Assembly (NCBI RefSeq): GCF_014200375.1
Contig: NZ_JACHBP010000001.1
Location: 1,426,001 to 1,490,000 of the forward strand
Origin: Terrimesophilobacter mesophilus
GTDB lineage: Bacteria > Actinomycetota > Actinomycetes > Actinomycetales > Microbacteriaceae
Direction: 5' to 3'
DNA length: 64,000 bases
Part shown: positions 48,684 through 57,358 of the stretch, one piece after another
How the letters are laid out: every line of letters begins with the position of its first letter
Position numbering within the stretch: the first letter of the stretch is position 1
Made by a program: the position numbers and the translations under genes
Notes under the pieces: model-generated
Database searches by the model: none
What the model was told of the DNA's origin: nothing
The model's input: the letters and a program-made list of their open reading frames with translations, nothing else

Positions 48684-50195
48684 TTGGCCGGTGGCGATGG
48701 TCGGCTTGGTCACGAACTTCTCCCGGGGGAGAAGGGCCCTCAGGATGCCTGCGGCGTCTTCGGTGTCTGGGCGCCAGGCGAAGAGGTGGCGAAGCTCACC
48801 TACTTCGGCCTGTACGCACTGCAGCATCGCGGGCAGGAGTCCGCGGGAATCGCCACGAGCGACGGTTCGAAGATCCTCGTCTACAAGGACATGGGCCTCG
48901 TCTCGCAGGTCTTCACAGAGTCCTCGCTCAACACTCTCGTCGGCCACCTCGCGGTCGGCCACACCCGGTACTCCACCACGGGCTCGTCGAGCTGGCAGAA
49001 CGCCCAACCGACCCTGGGGCGCACGGCAGGCGGAACGGTCGCACTCGGCCACAACGGCAACCTGACGAACACTGCGGAGCTGCTCGCACTCGTGCACGAG
49101 CGGCATCCGGAATCCGACGGCGAACTCGCCAGGGGGAACACGACGGACACCGCCGTCATCACCGCACTGTTCGCCGGCGACCTCGACCACACTCTCGAAG
49201 CCACTGCGCTCGAGGTGCTTCCGCTGCTGAAGGGCGCGTTCTGCCTCGTGTTCATGGACGAGACGACCCTCTACGCCGCGCGCGATCCCCAGGGAGTTCG
49301 CCCGCTCGTGCTCGGACGGCTGGAACGTGGATGGGTGGTCGCGAGCGAGACCGCCGCGCTCGACATCGTGGGCGCATCCTTCGTGCGCGAGGTGGAGCCG
49401 GGTGAGCTCATCGCGATCGACGAGAACGGGCTGCGGACGCAACGCTTCGCGCCGGAGAAGCGGGCGGGCTGCGTCTTCGAATACGTCTACCTCGCCCGGC
49501 CGGACACGACGATCGCCGGTCGCGGCGTGCACGAGGCGAGGGTCGAGATGGGGCGCCGTCTCGCGCAGGAGCATCCCGTGGAGGCGGATCTCGTGATCCC
49601 GACTCCCGAGTCCGGCACGCCGGCGGCGATCGGATACGCGGAACGCTCCGGAATCCCGTACGGCCAGGGACTCGTCAAGAACGCGTACGTGGGGCGGACG
49701 TTCATCCAGCCGTCGCAGACGATACGCCAGCGCGGTATCAAGCTCAAGCTCAACCCGCTGCGTGAGGTCATCAAGGGCAAGCGGCTCATCGTCGTCGACG
49801 ACTCAATCGTCCGAGGGAACACCCAGCGGGCGCTCGTCGCGATGCTGCGCGAAGCGGGGGCCGCTGAAGTGCACGTGCGGATCTCGAGCCCGCCGATCAC
49901 CTGGCCGTGCTTCTACGGGATCGACTTCGCGTCGCGTGCGGAGCTGCTGGCAACGGGTTTGAGCGTCGACGAGGTGCGCCAGGCGATCGGGGCCGACTCC
50001 CTCGGCTACCTGTCCGAGGACGGCATGATCGAGGCGACTGAGCAGCCGAGGTCTGCGCTGTGCACGGCCTGTTTCACGGGCGTGTACCCGATCCCGCTTC
50101 CGGATGCGAACCTCATCGGCAAGAACCTGCTCGAGCGGGTGTCGTCAGAGCCGGAGCTCGCCCCCGTCTTCGGCGACCCCGGGCGGCAGGAGTGA
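48684..50195 (+). CDS. purF: Amidophosphoribosyltransferase
   Basis: First committed step of purine synthesis: PRPP and glutamine to phosphoribosylamine. The protein is about 503 aa from TTG 48684, chosen because AGGGG (48672-48676) is correctly spaced. TTG 48678 is also possible. The glutaminase nucleophile is the Cys in DACGVFGVW, about residue 23, so a propeptide of about 22 residues must be removed. The PRPP-binding motif is LIVVDDSIVRGNT. C-terminal cysteines (CTACFTGVYP and one upstream) fit the Fe-S-containing Bacillus-type enzyme. The stop overlaps the purM start (GTGA). Confidence 0.95.
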   Translation: MAGGDGRLGHELLPGEKGPQDACGVFGVWAPGEEVAKLTYFGLYALQHRGQESAGIATSDGSKILVYKDMGLVSQVFTESSLNTLVGHLAVGHTRYSTTGSSSWQNAQPTLGRTAGGTVALGHNGNLTNTAELLALVHERHPESDGELARGNTTDTAVITALFAGDLDHTLEATALEVLPLLKGAFCLVFMDETTLYAARDPQGVRPLVLGRLERGWVVASETAALDIVGASFVREVEPGELIAIDENGLRTQRFAPEKRAGCVFEYVYLARPDTTIAGRGVHEARVEMGRRLAQEHPVEADLVIPTPESGTPAAIGYAERSGIPYGQGLVKNAYVGRTFIQPSQTIRQRGIKLKLNPLREVIKGKRLIVVDDSIVRGNTQRALVAMLREAGAAEVHVRISSPPITWPCFYGIDFASRAELLATGLSVDEVRQAIGADSLGYLSEDGMIEATEQPRSALCTACFTGVYPIPLPDANLIGKNLLERVSSEPELAPVFGDPGRQE

Positions 50196-51286
50196 CGAAC
50201 GACGCCTACGCGGCGGCGGGCGTCGACACCCGCGCGGGCGACCTCGCGGTCGAGCTCATGAAGTCCGCGGTCGCGAAGACCCACGGTCCCGAGGTGCTCG
50301 GTGGCGTCGGAGGATTCGCCGGACTGTTCGACGCCTCGGCGCTCACCGCGTACCGGCATCCGCTTCTCGCCTCGTCGACGGATGGCGTGGGCACGAAGGT
50401 CGCGATCGCCCAGGCGCTCGACAAGCACGACACGATCGGGCAGGACCTGGTCGGCATGGTCGTGGACGACATCGTCGTGGTGGGCGCGAAGCCGCTGTTC
50501 ATGACCGACTACATCGCGTGCGGACGGGTCGTGCCGGAGCGCATCGCGGCGATCGTCGCCGGGATCGCCCGCGCGTGCGCGGAGACCGGCACTGCGCTCG
50601 TCGGCGGAGAGACGGCAGAGCATCCGGGGCTCCTCGGCCCAGAAGACTACGACGTGGCCGGCGCCGCCGTCGGCGTCGTCGAAGCGGATGCGGTGCTCGG
50701 TCCGGAGCGCGTGCGCGGCGGCGATCTCGTGGTCGCGCTGGCCTCCTCCGGCCTCCACAGCAACGGATTCTCACTGGTGCGGCACATCCTTGCGGAGCGG
50801 GGCGTCGGGTTTCGCGACCGCACCGACGAGCTCGGGGTCGTCGGCGAGACGCTGCTCGAGCCGACCCGGCTGTACACGCGGGCGATCCTCGACGCGCTCG
50901 CGCAGCATCCGGATGCCGTGCACGCGCTCAGCCACGTGACCGGCGGCGGGATCGCGGCGAACCTCGCCCGCGTGCTCCCCGTCGGCTCGTGGGTCGAACT
51001 CGACCGGGCGAGCTGGTCACCTCCCGCGGTGTTCCGCGTGCTGGCGGAGTGGGGCGGGCTCGCGCTCGCGGAGACCGAGGGCACCTGGAACCTCGGCGTC
51101 GGCATGATCGCGATCGTGTCCCCGGATGCCGCGGATGCGCTCGCGGCGCAGTGGACGGCAGACGGCATCCCTGCCTGGGTCGTCGGCGAGGTCTCGACCA
51201 CGCCACGCTCACTCGACGGCTTCGAGCAGGGTGCGAAGGGCGTGTCCGGCGGTGCCGTGCGCCTCGCCGGCTCCTACCGGGACTGA
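50192..51286 (+). CDS. purM: Phosphoribosylformylglycinamidine cyclo-ligase
   Basis: 364-aa AIR synthetase closing the imidazole ring. GTG 50192 lies in the purF stop. Diagnostic blocks are LLASSTDGVGTKVAIAQ, GQDLVGMVVDDIVVVGAKPLFMTDYIACG, ALVGGETAEHPGL and LSHVTGGGIAANLARVLP. The length is normal, and it is convergent with the DUF3073 gene. Confidence 0.97.
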   Translation: MTNDAYAAAGVDTRAGDLAVELMKSAVAKTHGPEVLGGVGGFAGLFDASALTAYRHPLLASSTDGVGTKVAIAQALDKHDTIGQDLVGMVVDDIVVVGAKPLFMTDYIACGRVVPERIAAIVAGIARACAETGTALVGGETAEHPGLLGPEDYDVAGAAVGVVEADAVLGPERVRGGDLVVALASSGLHSNGFSLVRHILAERGVGFRDRTDELGVVGETLLEPTRLYTRAILDALAQHPDAVHALSHVTGGGIAANLARVLPVGSWVELDRASWSPPAVFRVLAEWGGLALAETEGTWNLGVGMIAIVSPDAADALAAQWTADGIPAWVVGEVSTTPRSLDGFEQGAKGVSGGAVRLAGSYRD

Positions 51287-51296
51287 CTCCGGCGCG

Positions 51297-51479
51297 CTAC
51301 TTGCCGCCCTGTTCGGTGTCCTCGCCGGCGTGGCTGTATTCCGGCCACTTCTCCATGGCCTCGTTCTGCTCGGCATGAGTCAACTCGCGTTCGAGCGCGT
51401 CATAGTTGGTGTTGGGACTGAAATACTTCAACTCCCTGGCAACCTTGGTGTGCTTGGCCTTCTGGCGACCACGTCCCAC
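51297..51479 (-). CDS. DUF3073-family small basic protein
   Basis: 60-aa protein with the highly conserved DUF3073 N-terminus (GRGRQKAKHTKVARELKYFSP) and acidic C-terminal half. GTG 51479 has AAGGGGG upstream. The family is nearly universal in Actinobacteria and regularly sits beside purM, as here, but its role is unknown. The basic start suggests nucleic-acid binding, which is inference. Confidence 0.9.
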   Translation of the reverse strand: MGRGRQKAKHTKVARELKYFSPNTNYDALERELTHAEQNEAMEKWPEYSHAGEDTEQGGK

Positions 51480-51608
51480 GGGTGACCCCCTTACGATTCC
51501 AGCCTGAGTACACACGAAGATGCTCAGAATTCGCCTACAAGGATTCCAAAACTAACTTCCAACTTTAGCATGCAGGAGGTGACCCGCGGCGTCGGGCGGA
51601 TGGCCGGG

Positions 51609-51614
51609 TAACGT
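51609..51614 (+). promoter_or_regulatory. Leaderless -10 (TAACGT) of the flavoprotein gene
   Basis: TAACGT, 6 nt before GTG 51621. The same hexamer and spacing are used at 47935. Confidence 0.6.
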
Positions 51615-51620
51615 AAGTGT

Positions 51621-52718
51621 GTGAGCCCCGCTTCGTCGCATCCTTCTGCCGTCGTCATCGGTGGCGGTCAGGCCGGCCTGTCCGTGGCGTACTACCTCAA
51701 ACGACTCGGTCTGGAGCCGGGGAGCGACTTCATCGTCCTCGATCGCGGCCCGGGCACGGGCGGCGCCTGGCAGCTGCGATGGGAGGCCCTGCGAGTGGGC
51801 TCAGCGCATCGCATCAACGACCTCCCGGGGATGGACGCGCTCGGCTTGAGCTTCGAGGAGGCGGATCGAACCCTGCCCGCGAAGACCGTCGTGGCCGACT
51901 TCTACCGCCAGTACGAAGAGTTCTACGAGCTCGACGTGGTGAGACCGGCCGACGTGCAGTCGGTTGCGAATCGTGACCTCGACCTCATCGTGACGTGGGA
52001 GGACGGCGCGCGCGGGATGCACGAGGTCGTGACGGATGTCGTGGTGAACGCGACGGGTACCTGGGGTTCCCCCTTCATCCCCTGGTACCCCGGGAGGGAT
52101 ACCTTCGCGGGCCGCCACCTCCACACCGCGGACTACTCCTCCGCCGAAGAGCTGCGGGACAAGAGCGTGATCGTCGTCGGCGGGGGGACATCAGCGATCG
52201 GATTCCTCATGGAGCTCGAAGGGGTCGCCGCCGAGCTCACCTGGGTCAGCAGGAGTCCGATCGAATTCCTCGACGAGAGCGAACTCAACCTCGAGGCACG
52301 CAGCGCAGCGGTCGCCATGCAGGATGAGGCGGCGCGCTCGGGGCGCGCCCTTCCGAGCATCGTGAGCGGAACGGGAGTTCCCCGCACGCGTCGGATCCAG
52401 GCGGCCATCGACCGGGGTCTGCTGCAGGTGAAACCCATGTTCGCGTCGATCGAGCCGGATGGCGTTCGCTGGGCCGATGGTGCATTCCAGAGGGCGGATG
52501 CAATTCTCTGGTCCACAGGATTCCGCCCGGAGCTGCGCCATCTCGCCCCGCTCAGACTTCGCGAGAAAGAGGGCGGTGTCACCGTCGGCAACGGCTCGTC
52601 ATGGAAGGACCCGCGTATATTCTTCGCTGGCTATGGGCCGCAGGCGAGCACCATCGGCGCGAACCGTGCCGGACGCCAGATCGCTCGCCAGGTGATCGCG
52701 ACCCTGAGCAACCTCTGA
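51621..52718 (+). CDS. NAD(P)-binding flavin monooxygenase-like oxidoreductase (CzcO/TrkA type)
   Basis: 365-aa protein with two dinucleotide-binding folds: VVIGGGQAGLSVAYYLKRLG at the N-terminus for FAD and VIVVGGGTSAIGFLMELEG near residue 187 for NAD(P)H. The segment GSPFIPWYPG with ATGTW upstream and the LWSTGFRPELRHL block resemble flavin-containing monooxygenase-like proteins. The physiological substrate is unknown. It is a single gene convergent with the cysteine-desulfurase-like gene, with a hairpin between them. Confidence 0.85.
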   Translation: MSPASSHPSAVVIGGGQAGLSVAYYLKRLGLEPGSDFIVLDRGPGTGGAWQLRWEALRVGSAHRINDLPGMDALGLSFEEADRTLPAKTVVADFYRQYEEFYELDVVRPADVQSVANRDLDLIVTWEDGARGMHEVVTDVVVNATGTWGSPFIPWYPGRDTFAGRHLHTADYSSAEELRDKSVIVVGGGTSAIGFLMELEGVAAELTWVSRSPIEFLDESELNLEARSAAVAMQDEAARSGRALPSIVSGTGVPRTRRIQAAIDRGLLQVKPMFASIEPDGVRWADGAFQRADAILWSTGFRPELRHLAPLRLREKEGGVTVGNGSSWKDPRIFFAGYGPQASTIGANRAGRQIARQVIATLSNL

Positions 52719-52723
52719 CCGGA

Positions 52724-52742
52724 GGGCCGGCCCGGCCGGCCC
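52724..52742. terminator. GC hairpin between convergent genes
   Basis: GGGCCGG and CCGGCCC arms within a 19-nt palindromic stretch lie 6 bp after one stop and 3 bp before the other. It has no U-run and is probably a bidirectional transcription barrier. Confidence 0.5.
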
Positions 52743-52744
52743 GA

Positions 52745-53962
52745 TCAGGCCGCGAGGAAGGCGTCGAGGCTCGCGAGAAGCCGGTCGACGTCATCCGCAT
52801 TGGTGTATGGCGCGAGGCCGACGCGCAGCCCGCCGGCGTCTCCGAGCCCGAGTCGCCGGCTCGCCTCGAGCGCGTAGAAGTTCGAGGACGGCGCATCGAC
52901 GCCGCGTCCGGCCAGGAATTCATAGGCGTCCACGGTGTCGCGTCCCTCGATCGTGAGCAGCAGGGTGGGAGTGCGGTGTGCTGCGCGCGAGTGCACGCTC
53001 ACGCCCGGCAGGGACCGGATGCCGTCCTCGAGCCTGGTGAGCAGCGCATCCTCGTACTCCTCGAGTCGGGCGAGCGAGGCGACGAGTTTCTCGCGACGCG
53101 TGCCGGCGGGGCCTGAGCCGCTCGAGGCCGGGTAGCCGATCGTGGACAGGTAGTCGACGGCGGCAGCGACACCGGCGAGCAGCTCGTACGGGAGCGTGCC
53201 GAACTCGAAGCGCTCCGGCACCGCGTTCGTCGACGGCAGCAGCTTGTCCGGGATCAGGGAATCCAGGAGTGCGGGGGACGCCGCGAGCGCGCCGAGGTGC
53301 GGCCCGAGGAACTTGTACGGCGAGCACGCGAAGAGGTCCGCGCCGAGCGCGGCCAGGTCGATGCTCGCGTGCGCGGTGAGGTGAACCCCGTCGAGGTACA
53401 CGAGGGCGCCGGCGGCGTGCGCGGCCGCCGCGATCGACGCGACGGGCGGCTTCGTTCCGATGAGGTTGGATGCGCCGGTCACGGCGACGAGTCTGGTGCG
53501 ATCGCTCAGGACCGTGGCGACGTCGTCGAGTTCCGAAGTCTCGGGGTCGAAGTCCAGCCAGCGCACCCTCGCGCCGGTGCGCTCCGCGGCCTGAACCCAG
53601 GGGCGGACGTTGGAGTCGTGATCGAGGCGTGTCACGACGACCTCGTCGCCCGCGCCCCACGAGCGGGAGATCCACCGGGAGAAGTCGTAGCACAGCTGCG
53701 TCGCACTCCGCCCGAAGACGACGCCGCCCGGGTCGCCGCCGACGAGGTCCGCGATCGCGCCCCGCGCATCCGCAACCGTCTGCTCAGCGCGGGACTCCCC
53801 GGCCGTCAGCGTCCCACGGTTCGACAGCGGGCCCCGCAGGGCGCCGGCGATGGCGTCGATCACGGGAGTCGGCGTCTGCGTTCCTCCCGGCCCGTCGAAG
53901 TGGGCGGAGCCGTCCGCGAGGGCGGGGAAGTCGGCGCGAACCGAGTCGATGTCGTAGGTCAT
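52745..53962 (-). CDS. Cysteine-desulfurase-like PLP enzyme (class V aminotransferase)
   Basis: 405-aa fold-type I PLP enzyme. The PLP lysine is in LFACSPYKFLGPHLGAL near residue 216, the cofactor-stacking His lies in TRLDHDSNVRPW, and YLDGVHLTAH holds the Asp. The loop that in true desulfurases carries the reactive cysteine reads VDAPSSNFYALEASRRLG, with no cysteine. So sulfur mobilisation is doubtful, and another beta- or gamma-elimination or aminotransfer is possible. ATG 53962 lies 6 nt after TAGATT. Confidence 0.85.
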   Translation of the reverse strand: MTYDIDSVRADFPALADGSAHFDGPGGTQTPTPVIDAIAGALRGPLSNRGTLTAGESRAEQTVADARGAIADLVGGDPGGVVFGRSATQLCYDFSRWISRSWGAGDEVVVTRLDHDSNVRPWVQAAERTGARVRWLDFDPETSELDDVATVLSDRTRLVAVTGASNLIGTKPPVASIAAAAHAAGALVYLDGVHLTAHASIDLAALGADLFACSPYKFLGPHLGALAASPALLDSLIPDKLLPSTNAVPERFEFGTLPYELLAGVAAAVDYLSTIGYPASSGSGPAGTRREKLVASLARLEEYEDALLTRLEDGIRSLPGVSVHSRAAHRTPTLLLTIEGRDTVDAYEFLAGRGVDAPSSNFYALEASRRLGLGDAGGLRVGLAPYTNADDVDRLLASLDAFLAA

Positions 53963-53968
53963 GCCTCG

Positions 53969-53974
53969 AATCTA
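53969..53974 (-). promoter_or_regulatory. Leaderless -10 (TAGATT) of the cysteine-desulfurase-like gene
   Basis: TAGATT on the minus strand, 6 nt before ATG 53962, separates this gene from the upstream debranching enzyme gene. Confidence 0.55.
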
Positions 53975-54017
53975 GCCGGATGCGCGGTGCCCGTCGGCCT
54001 GCACCTCCCGTCGGACG

Positions 54018-56060
54018 TCAGCGGACCTCGATCGTGGCACCCGACCCGTACGCGACTTCCCCGTCAGGTGTGACCCGCACCGACACGGAGTCCCCGCGGA
54101 ATCGGATGCCGGAGACATCGAGCATGCCGACGACCCCGGAGGGCGACATCCGCAGCACGCCCTCCTGGGCATCCGGATCGAGTCCGAGCACACTCGCGAG
54201 GACGGACACGGATGCAGCAGCCGACCACGCCTGGGGACGGCAGGCGGCCGGATAGGGGACGGGGACCGCGAGACGGGTGGCCGTGTCGCCCGAGTGCAGC
54301 TCCGGCATGCGGAAGTCGAAGCCGGCTGCAGCGGCAAGGAGCCCGGCGACGAGCGTTCCCGCCTCCGCCGAGTGACCCTCGCGCACGAGACCTGCGATGG
54401 CGATCGCCGTGTCGTGCGTCCAGACGCTTCCGCCGTGATAGCTCAGCGGCCAGTACCCGTCGGAGTCGGTGGACATCGTCCGCAGTCCGAATCCCGAATT
54501 CAACTCGGGGGAGACGAGCCGTCGCGCGACAAGGCGGGACTGGCGTTCGTCGAGCAGGCCGGTTCCGAGGAGGTGGCCGAGGTTGCTCGTGACGGTGTCG
54601 ACAGGCCGCTTGGCAGCATCCAGCGCGATGGCGGGGTACGCGCCTTCCGGCGAGTCGATCCAGAAGGATTCGTGGAACTTCTCCTTGAGGGCGGATGCCC
54701 ACGAGCGCCACTCTGAGGCGCCCTCCAGACCGAAGTGGTCCAGCAGCTCGGCGGCGTGGGTCGCAGCCTCATAGGCGTACGCCTGCACTTCGCACAGGGC
54801 GATCGGACCCTCGGCGAGCGAACCGTCTCGCCACTGGACCGAATCGCCGGAATCCTTCCAGCCCTGGTTCGCCAGGCCGTGTCCGGTCCTGTCGACGTAT
54901 TCGAGCAGACCGTCGCCGTCGGCATCCCCGTAGTCACGCATCCAACCGAGAGCTGCCACCATGTTCGGCAGGAGCTCGCGCACTCGCTCGTCGGGCAGGC
55001 CCCACTTCCAGGCGTCGAACAGGAGGCAGATCCACAGTGCCGTCGCGTCGACGGTTCCGTAGTACAGCGGAGGAAGAGCAATCGCTTCATCCGGGATGCG
55101 CAGGGTTTCTCGCCGGAGCTCGTGCATGATCTTGCCGGGCTGCTCCGCGCTCGCCGCCACGTCCCTCCTGCCCTGCAGGCCCGCGAGGACACGGAGGGTG
55201 TCGTCGGCGAGTTCCGTTCCGAGCGGGAGCATGAAACGCGCAGCCCAGATCGAGTCACGGCCGAAGAGGGTGAAGAACCATGGCGCGCCGGCGGCGAGGA
55301 ACACGAGGTCAGGCTCATCGACTGTGGCCATCCGCAGCGCGTCGAGATCTCCCAGAGCGGTGTCCAACCAGCGCGGCAGGCGTTCGTCATCGGCGCCGAT
55401 CTCCGGGGTCGACCACTTCTGCGGACCATCCACCCCGATGACGACCGCCTGGTCGTCGTGGGCACTGATCGTCCAGCTCACACTCGATTCGCCGTGGGGT
55501 GGTACCTCCAGTGGCCAGCGGAGCTCGACGCGTCCATCGACTGCGCTGACCGCCGCGCCGGGGGCATCCAGCCGAGCATGGACGGATTCGTTCGACCAGG
55601 ATGCCGACTCCCCCCGGATCTCCACCGCCGGGTTCGCGGCGACGGAGACTCCGGCCTTGACGGAGTCCATGTCCGACAGGTCGGCGGTGAACCGGACAAC
55701 CGCTTCGGTGGAGATGGGATCGTCGAGGTGGGAGGTGACGGAGAGCACACCCCGGATCGTCGTCGGTGTCGCTGTGCGGGTGTGGTTCAACCGCACCTTC
55801 GGGTCTGCCGCCCGATCGTCCAGGTGGCGGAGCAGTGTGACGAAGCTCGTCGAGTCTGCCGCGAGCGGTTCGGTGGCGATGTGCTCCCCCACCTGTCCGC
55901 CGACGAGAGCCGAGAGTTGCGAGACGACCCGCACATCCGAGAAGTACAGGCCGTGGATGGGGGCGCTTCCGATGGAGCCGTCGCGTGACGACCAGGCCTG
56001 GGTCGGCGCGCGGAGGACGACGTGCTCATTGTGCAGCAGCGGCTGCAAGGGTGCGGACAT
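54018..56060 (-). CDS. Glycogen-debranching-type glycosidase (amylo-alpha-1,6-glucosidase family)
   Basis: 680-aa protein. The N-terminal beta domain (about 1-200, beginning LLHNEHVVLRAPTQAWSSRDGSI with GLYFSDVRVVSQL) is the GDE_N_bis type. The C-terminal (alpha/alpha)6 barrel has FFTLFGRDSIWAARFMLPLG, VDRTGHGLANQGWKDSGDS and WPLSYHGGSVWTHDTAIA. There is no signal peptide, so it is cytoplasmic. The GRDS and GWKDSGDS acidic residues are the likely active site. It is divergent from a LacI regulator and a sugar ABC importer, so it probably degrades an imported alpha-glucoside or related oligosaccharide. Confidence 0.88.
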   Translation of the reverse strand: MSAPLQPLLHNEHVVLRAPTQAWSSRDGSIGSAPIHGLYFSDVRVVSQLSALVGGQVGEHIATEPLAADSTSFVTLLRHLDDRAADPKVRLNHTRTATPTTIRGVLSVTSHLDDPISTEAVVRFTADLSDMDSVKAGVSVAANPAVEIRGESASWSNESVHARLDAPGAAVSAVDGRVELRWPLEVPPHGESSVSWTISAHDDQAVVIGVDGPQKWSTPEIGADDERLPRWLDTALGDLDALRMATVDEPDLVFLAAGAPWFFTLFGRDSIWAARFMLPLGTELADDTLRVLAGLQGRRDVAASAEQPGKIMHELRRETLRIPDEAIALPPLYYGTVDATALWICLLFDAWKWGLPDERVRELLPNMVAALGWMRDYGDADGDGLLEYVDRTGHGLANQGWKDSGDSVQWRDGSLAEGPIALCEVQAYAYEAATHAAELLDHFGLEGASEWRSWASALKEKFHESFWIDSPEGAYPAIALDAAKRPVDTVTSNLGHLLGTGLLDERQSRLVARRLVSPELNSGFGLRTMSTDSDGYWPLSYHGGSVWTHDTAIAIAGLVREGHSAEAGTLVAGLLAAAAGFDFRMPELHSGDTATRLAVPVPYPAACRPQAWSAAASVSVLASVLGLDPDAQEGVLRMSPSGVVGMLDVSGIRFRGDSVSVRVTPDGEVAYGSGATIEVR

Positions 56061-56121
56061 GTCTCGCTGCTCCTTGCTGTGCGTCGGTGACCATCGGAAT
56101 CGAGTGCGCGCCGGAAAAGCA

Positions 56122-56174
56122 TTGACAATCGATTCGCTTGAGGTAATGTAACACCAAGCATTTGAACGATCAAA
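56122..56174. promoter_or_regulatory. Divergent promoters with LacI-type operator O1
   Basis: Plus strand: TTGACA (56122-56127), 16-nt spacer, TAATGT (56144-56149). Minus strand: TTGATC (56173-56168), 17-nt spacer, TACATT (56150-56145). The imperfect palindrome TTTGAACGATCAAA (56161-56174) overlaps the minus-strand -35 and the start of the plus-strand transcript, so one repressor could shut both promoters. Confidence 0.7.
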
Positions 56175-56216
56175 CCCCTGAAGAACCGAAAGCGTCCGGT
56201 GTTCCCGGGATCAACG

Positions 56217-56230
56217 CTTGAACGATCAAA
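56217..56230. promoter_or_regulatory. Second LacI-type operator O2
   Basis: CTTGAACGATCAAA is a 13-of-14 copy of O1, placed 56 bp downstream (start to start) and 11 bp before the LacI ribosome site. The spacing would allow DNA looping or a roadblock. Confidence 0.7.
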
Positions 56231-56251
56231 TCTCAACGGTGAGGAGGCGTG

Positions 56252-57349
56252 ATGCAGCAGCTGCCCACAGTCGAAGACGTGGCGCGCGTTGCCGGAGTCT
56301 CTCGGCAGACGGTATCCAATGCCCTCAACTCGCCGCACATCGTCAAGCCGGAGACCATGACGAGAGTCAAGGCGGCGATTGCGGAACTCGGCTATCGTCC
56401 GCACGCCTCCGCCCGACGACTGCGCACCCGCAAGTCATCCACCATCGGCGTTCGCCTCGACCCGATGACCAACGGAATCTCCGGGTCGCTTCTCGACCGG
56501 TTCCTGCACGCCCTCACCGAGCAGGCGGCCGAGCGGGACCTGCGCATCATGCTGTTCACGGCGCAGGGCCCCGAGGGCGAGATCGAGGAGTTCCGTCGCC
56601 TCCGCGATGGAGCGGATGTCGATGCCTTCGTGCTGACCTCGACGATGCACGAGGATCCCCGCACAGCCTGGCTCCGCGATCACGAGTTCCCGTTCGTCAC
56701 CTTCGGGAGGCCATCGGCAGCGGACGACCTCGGCGACCCCATCCACCCCTGGGTCGACGTCGACGGATTCAGCGGAGCTGAGCAGGCCACCCGCCACGCC
56801 ATTGACGGTGGCGCACGCCGAGTCGGCTACATCGGATTCGATGACGACACGACGACGGCACGCGAGCGGCGAGCCGGCTGGGCTGCGGAGAGTGCGGCAA
56901 GGCTCGGACTCGGTTCCGCAGAACTCGACACTCTCGCGCGGGCGGTGGTCGACGGGGTTCCGCAGGGCATCGCGGCGGCATCCGCCCTGCTCGATCTTCC
57001 GAACGCCCCCGATGCCCTGGTCTGCGCCAGCGACTCACTGGCTCTGGGCGCGCTGATGGCGGCGGCGACCCTCGGCCGACCTGGGATTCCCGTCGTCGGT
57101 TACGACAACACCCCTGTTGCGGCGGCCATCGGCTTCTCGAGCGTCGATCAGCCGCTCGATCTCGTTGCCGCGAGCGCTCTCGAACTGCTGTTCGGAGACT
57201 CCGGCAGCTCCATCGTCGCCAGAAAGCATTCGGCAGCCGATCCCCTGTATCGGTTGCTCACTCCGACTCTCGTTGCGCGCACGTCCACGCAACTGACGCA
57301 CATGGAGGAACCCGGTTCCCCCGTGGCCGGCAATCACAACGAAAGGTAG
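56252..57349 (+). CDS. LacI-family transcriptional regulator
   Basis: 365-aa repressor. The helix-turn-helix is TVEDVARVAGVSRQTVSNALN, the hinge helix is GYRPHASARRLRTRKSSTIGV, and a periplasmic-binding-protein-like effector domain follows (about 60-340). ATG 56252 is preferred over GTG 56249 because of its distance from GAGGAGG. It is followed after 9 bp by the sugar-binding lipoprotein gene, so it is probably cotranscribed with the importer and autoregulated through the two operators upstream. Confidence 0.93.
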   Translation: MQQLPTVEDVARVAGVSRQTVSNALNSPHIVKPETMTRVKAAIAELGYRPHASARRLRTRKSSTIGVRLDPMTNGISGSLLDRFLHALTEQAAERDLRIMLFTAQGPEGEIEEFRRLRDGADVDAFVLTSTMHEDPRTAWLRDHEFPFVTFGRPSAADDLGDPIHPWVDVDGFSGAEQATRHAIDGGARRVGYIGFDDDTTTARERRAGWAAESAARLGLGSAELDTLARAVVDGVPQGIAAASALLDLPNAPDALVCASDSLALGALMAAATLGRPGIPVVGYDNTPVAAAIGFSSVDQPLDLVAASALELLFGDSGSSIVARKHSAADPLYRLLTPTLVARTSTQLTHMEEPGSPVAGNHNER

Positions 57350-57358
57350 GCCAACCAC

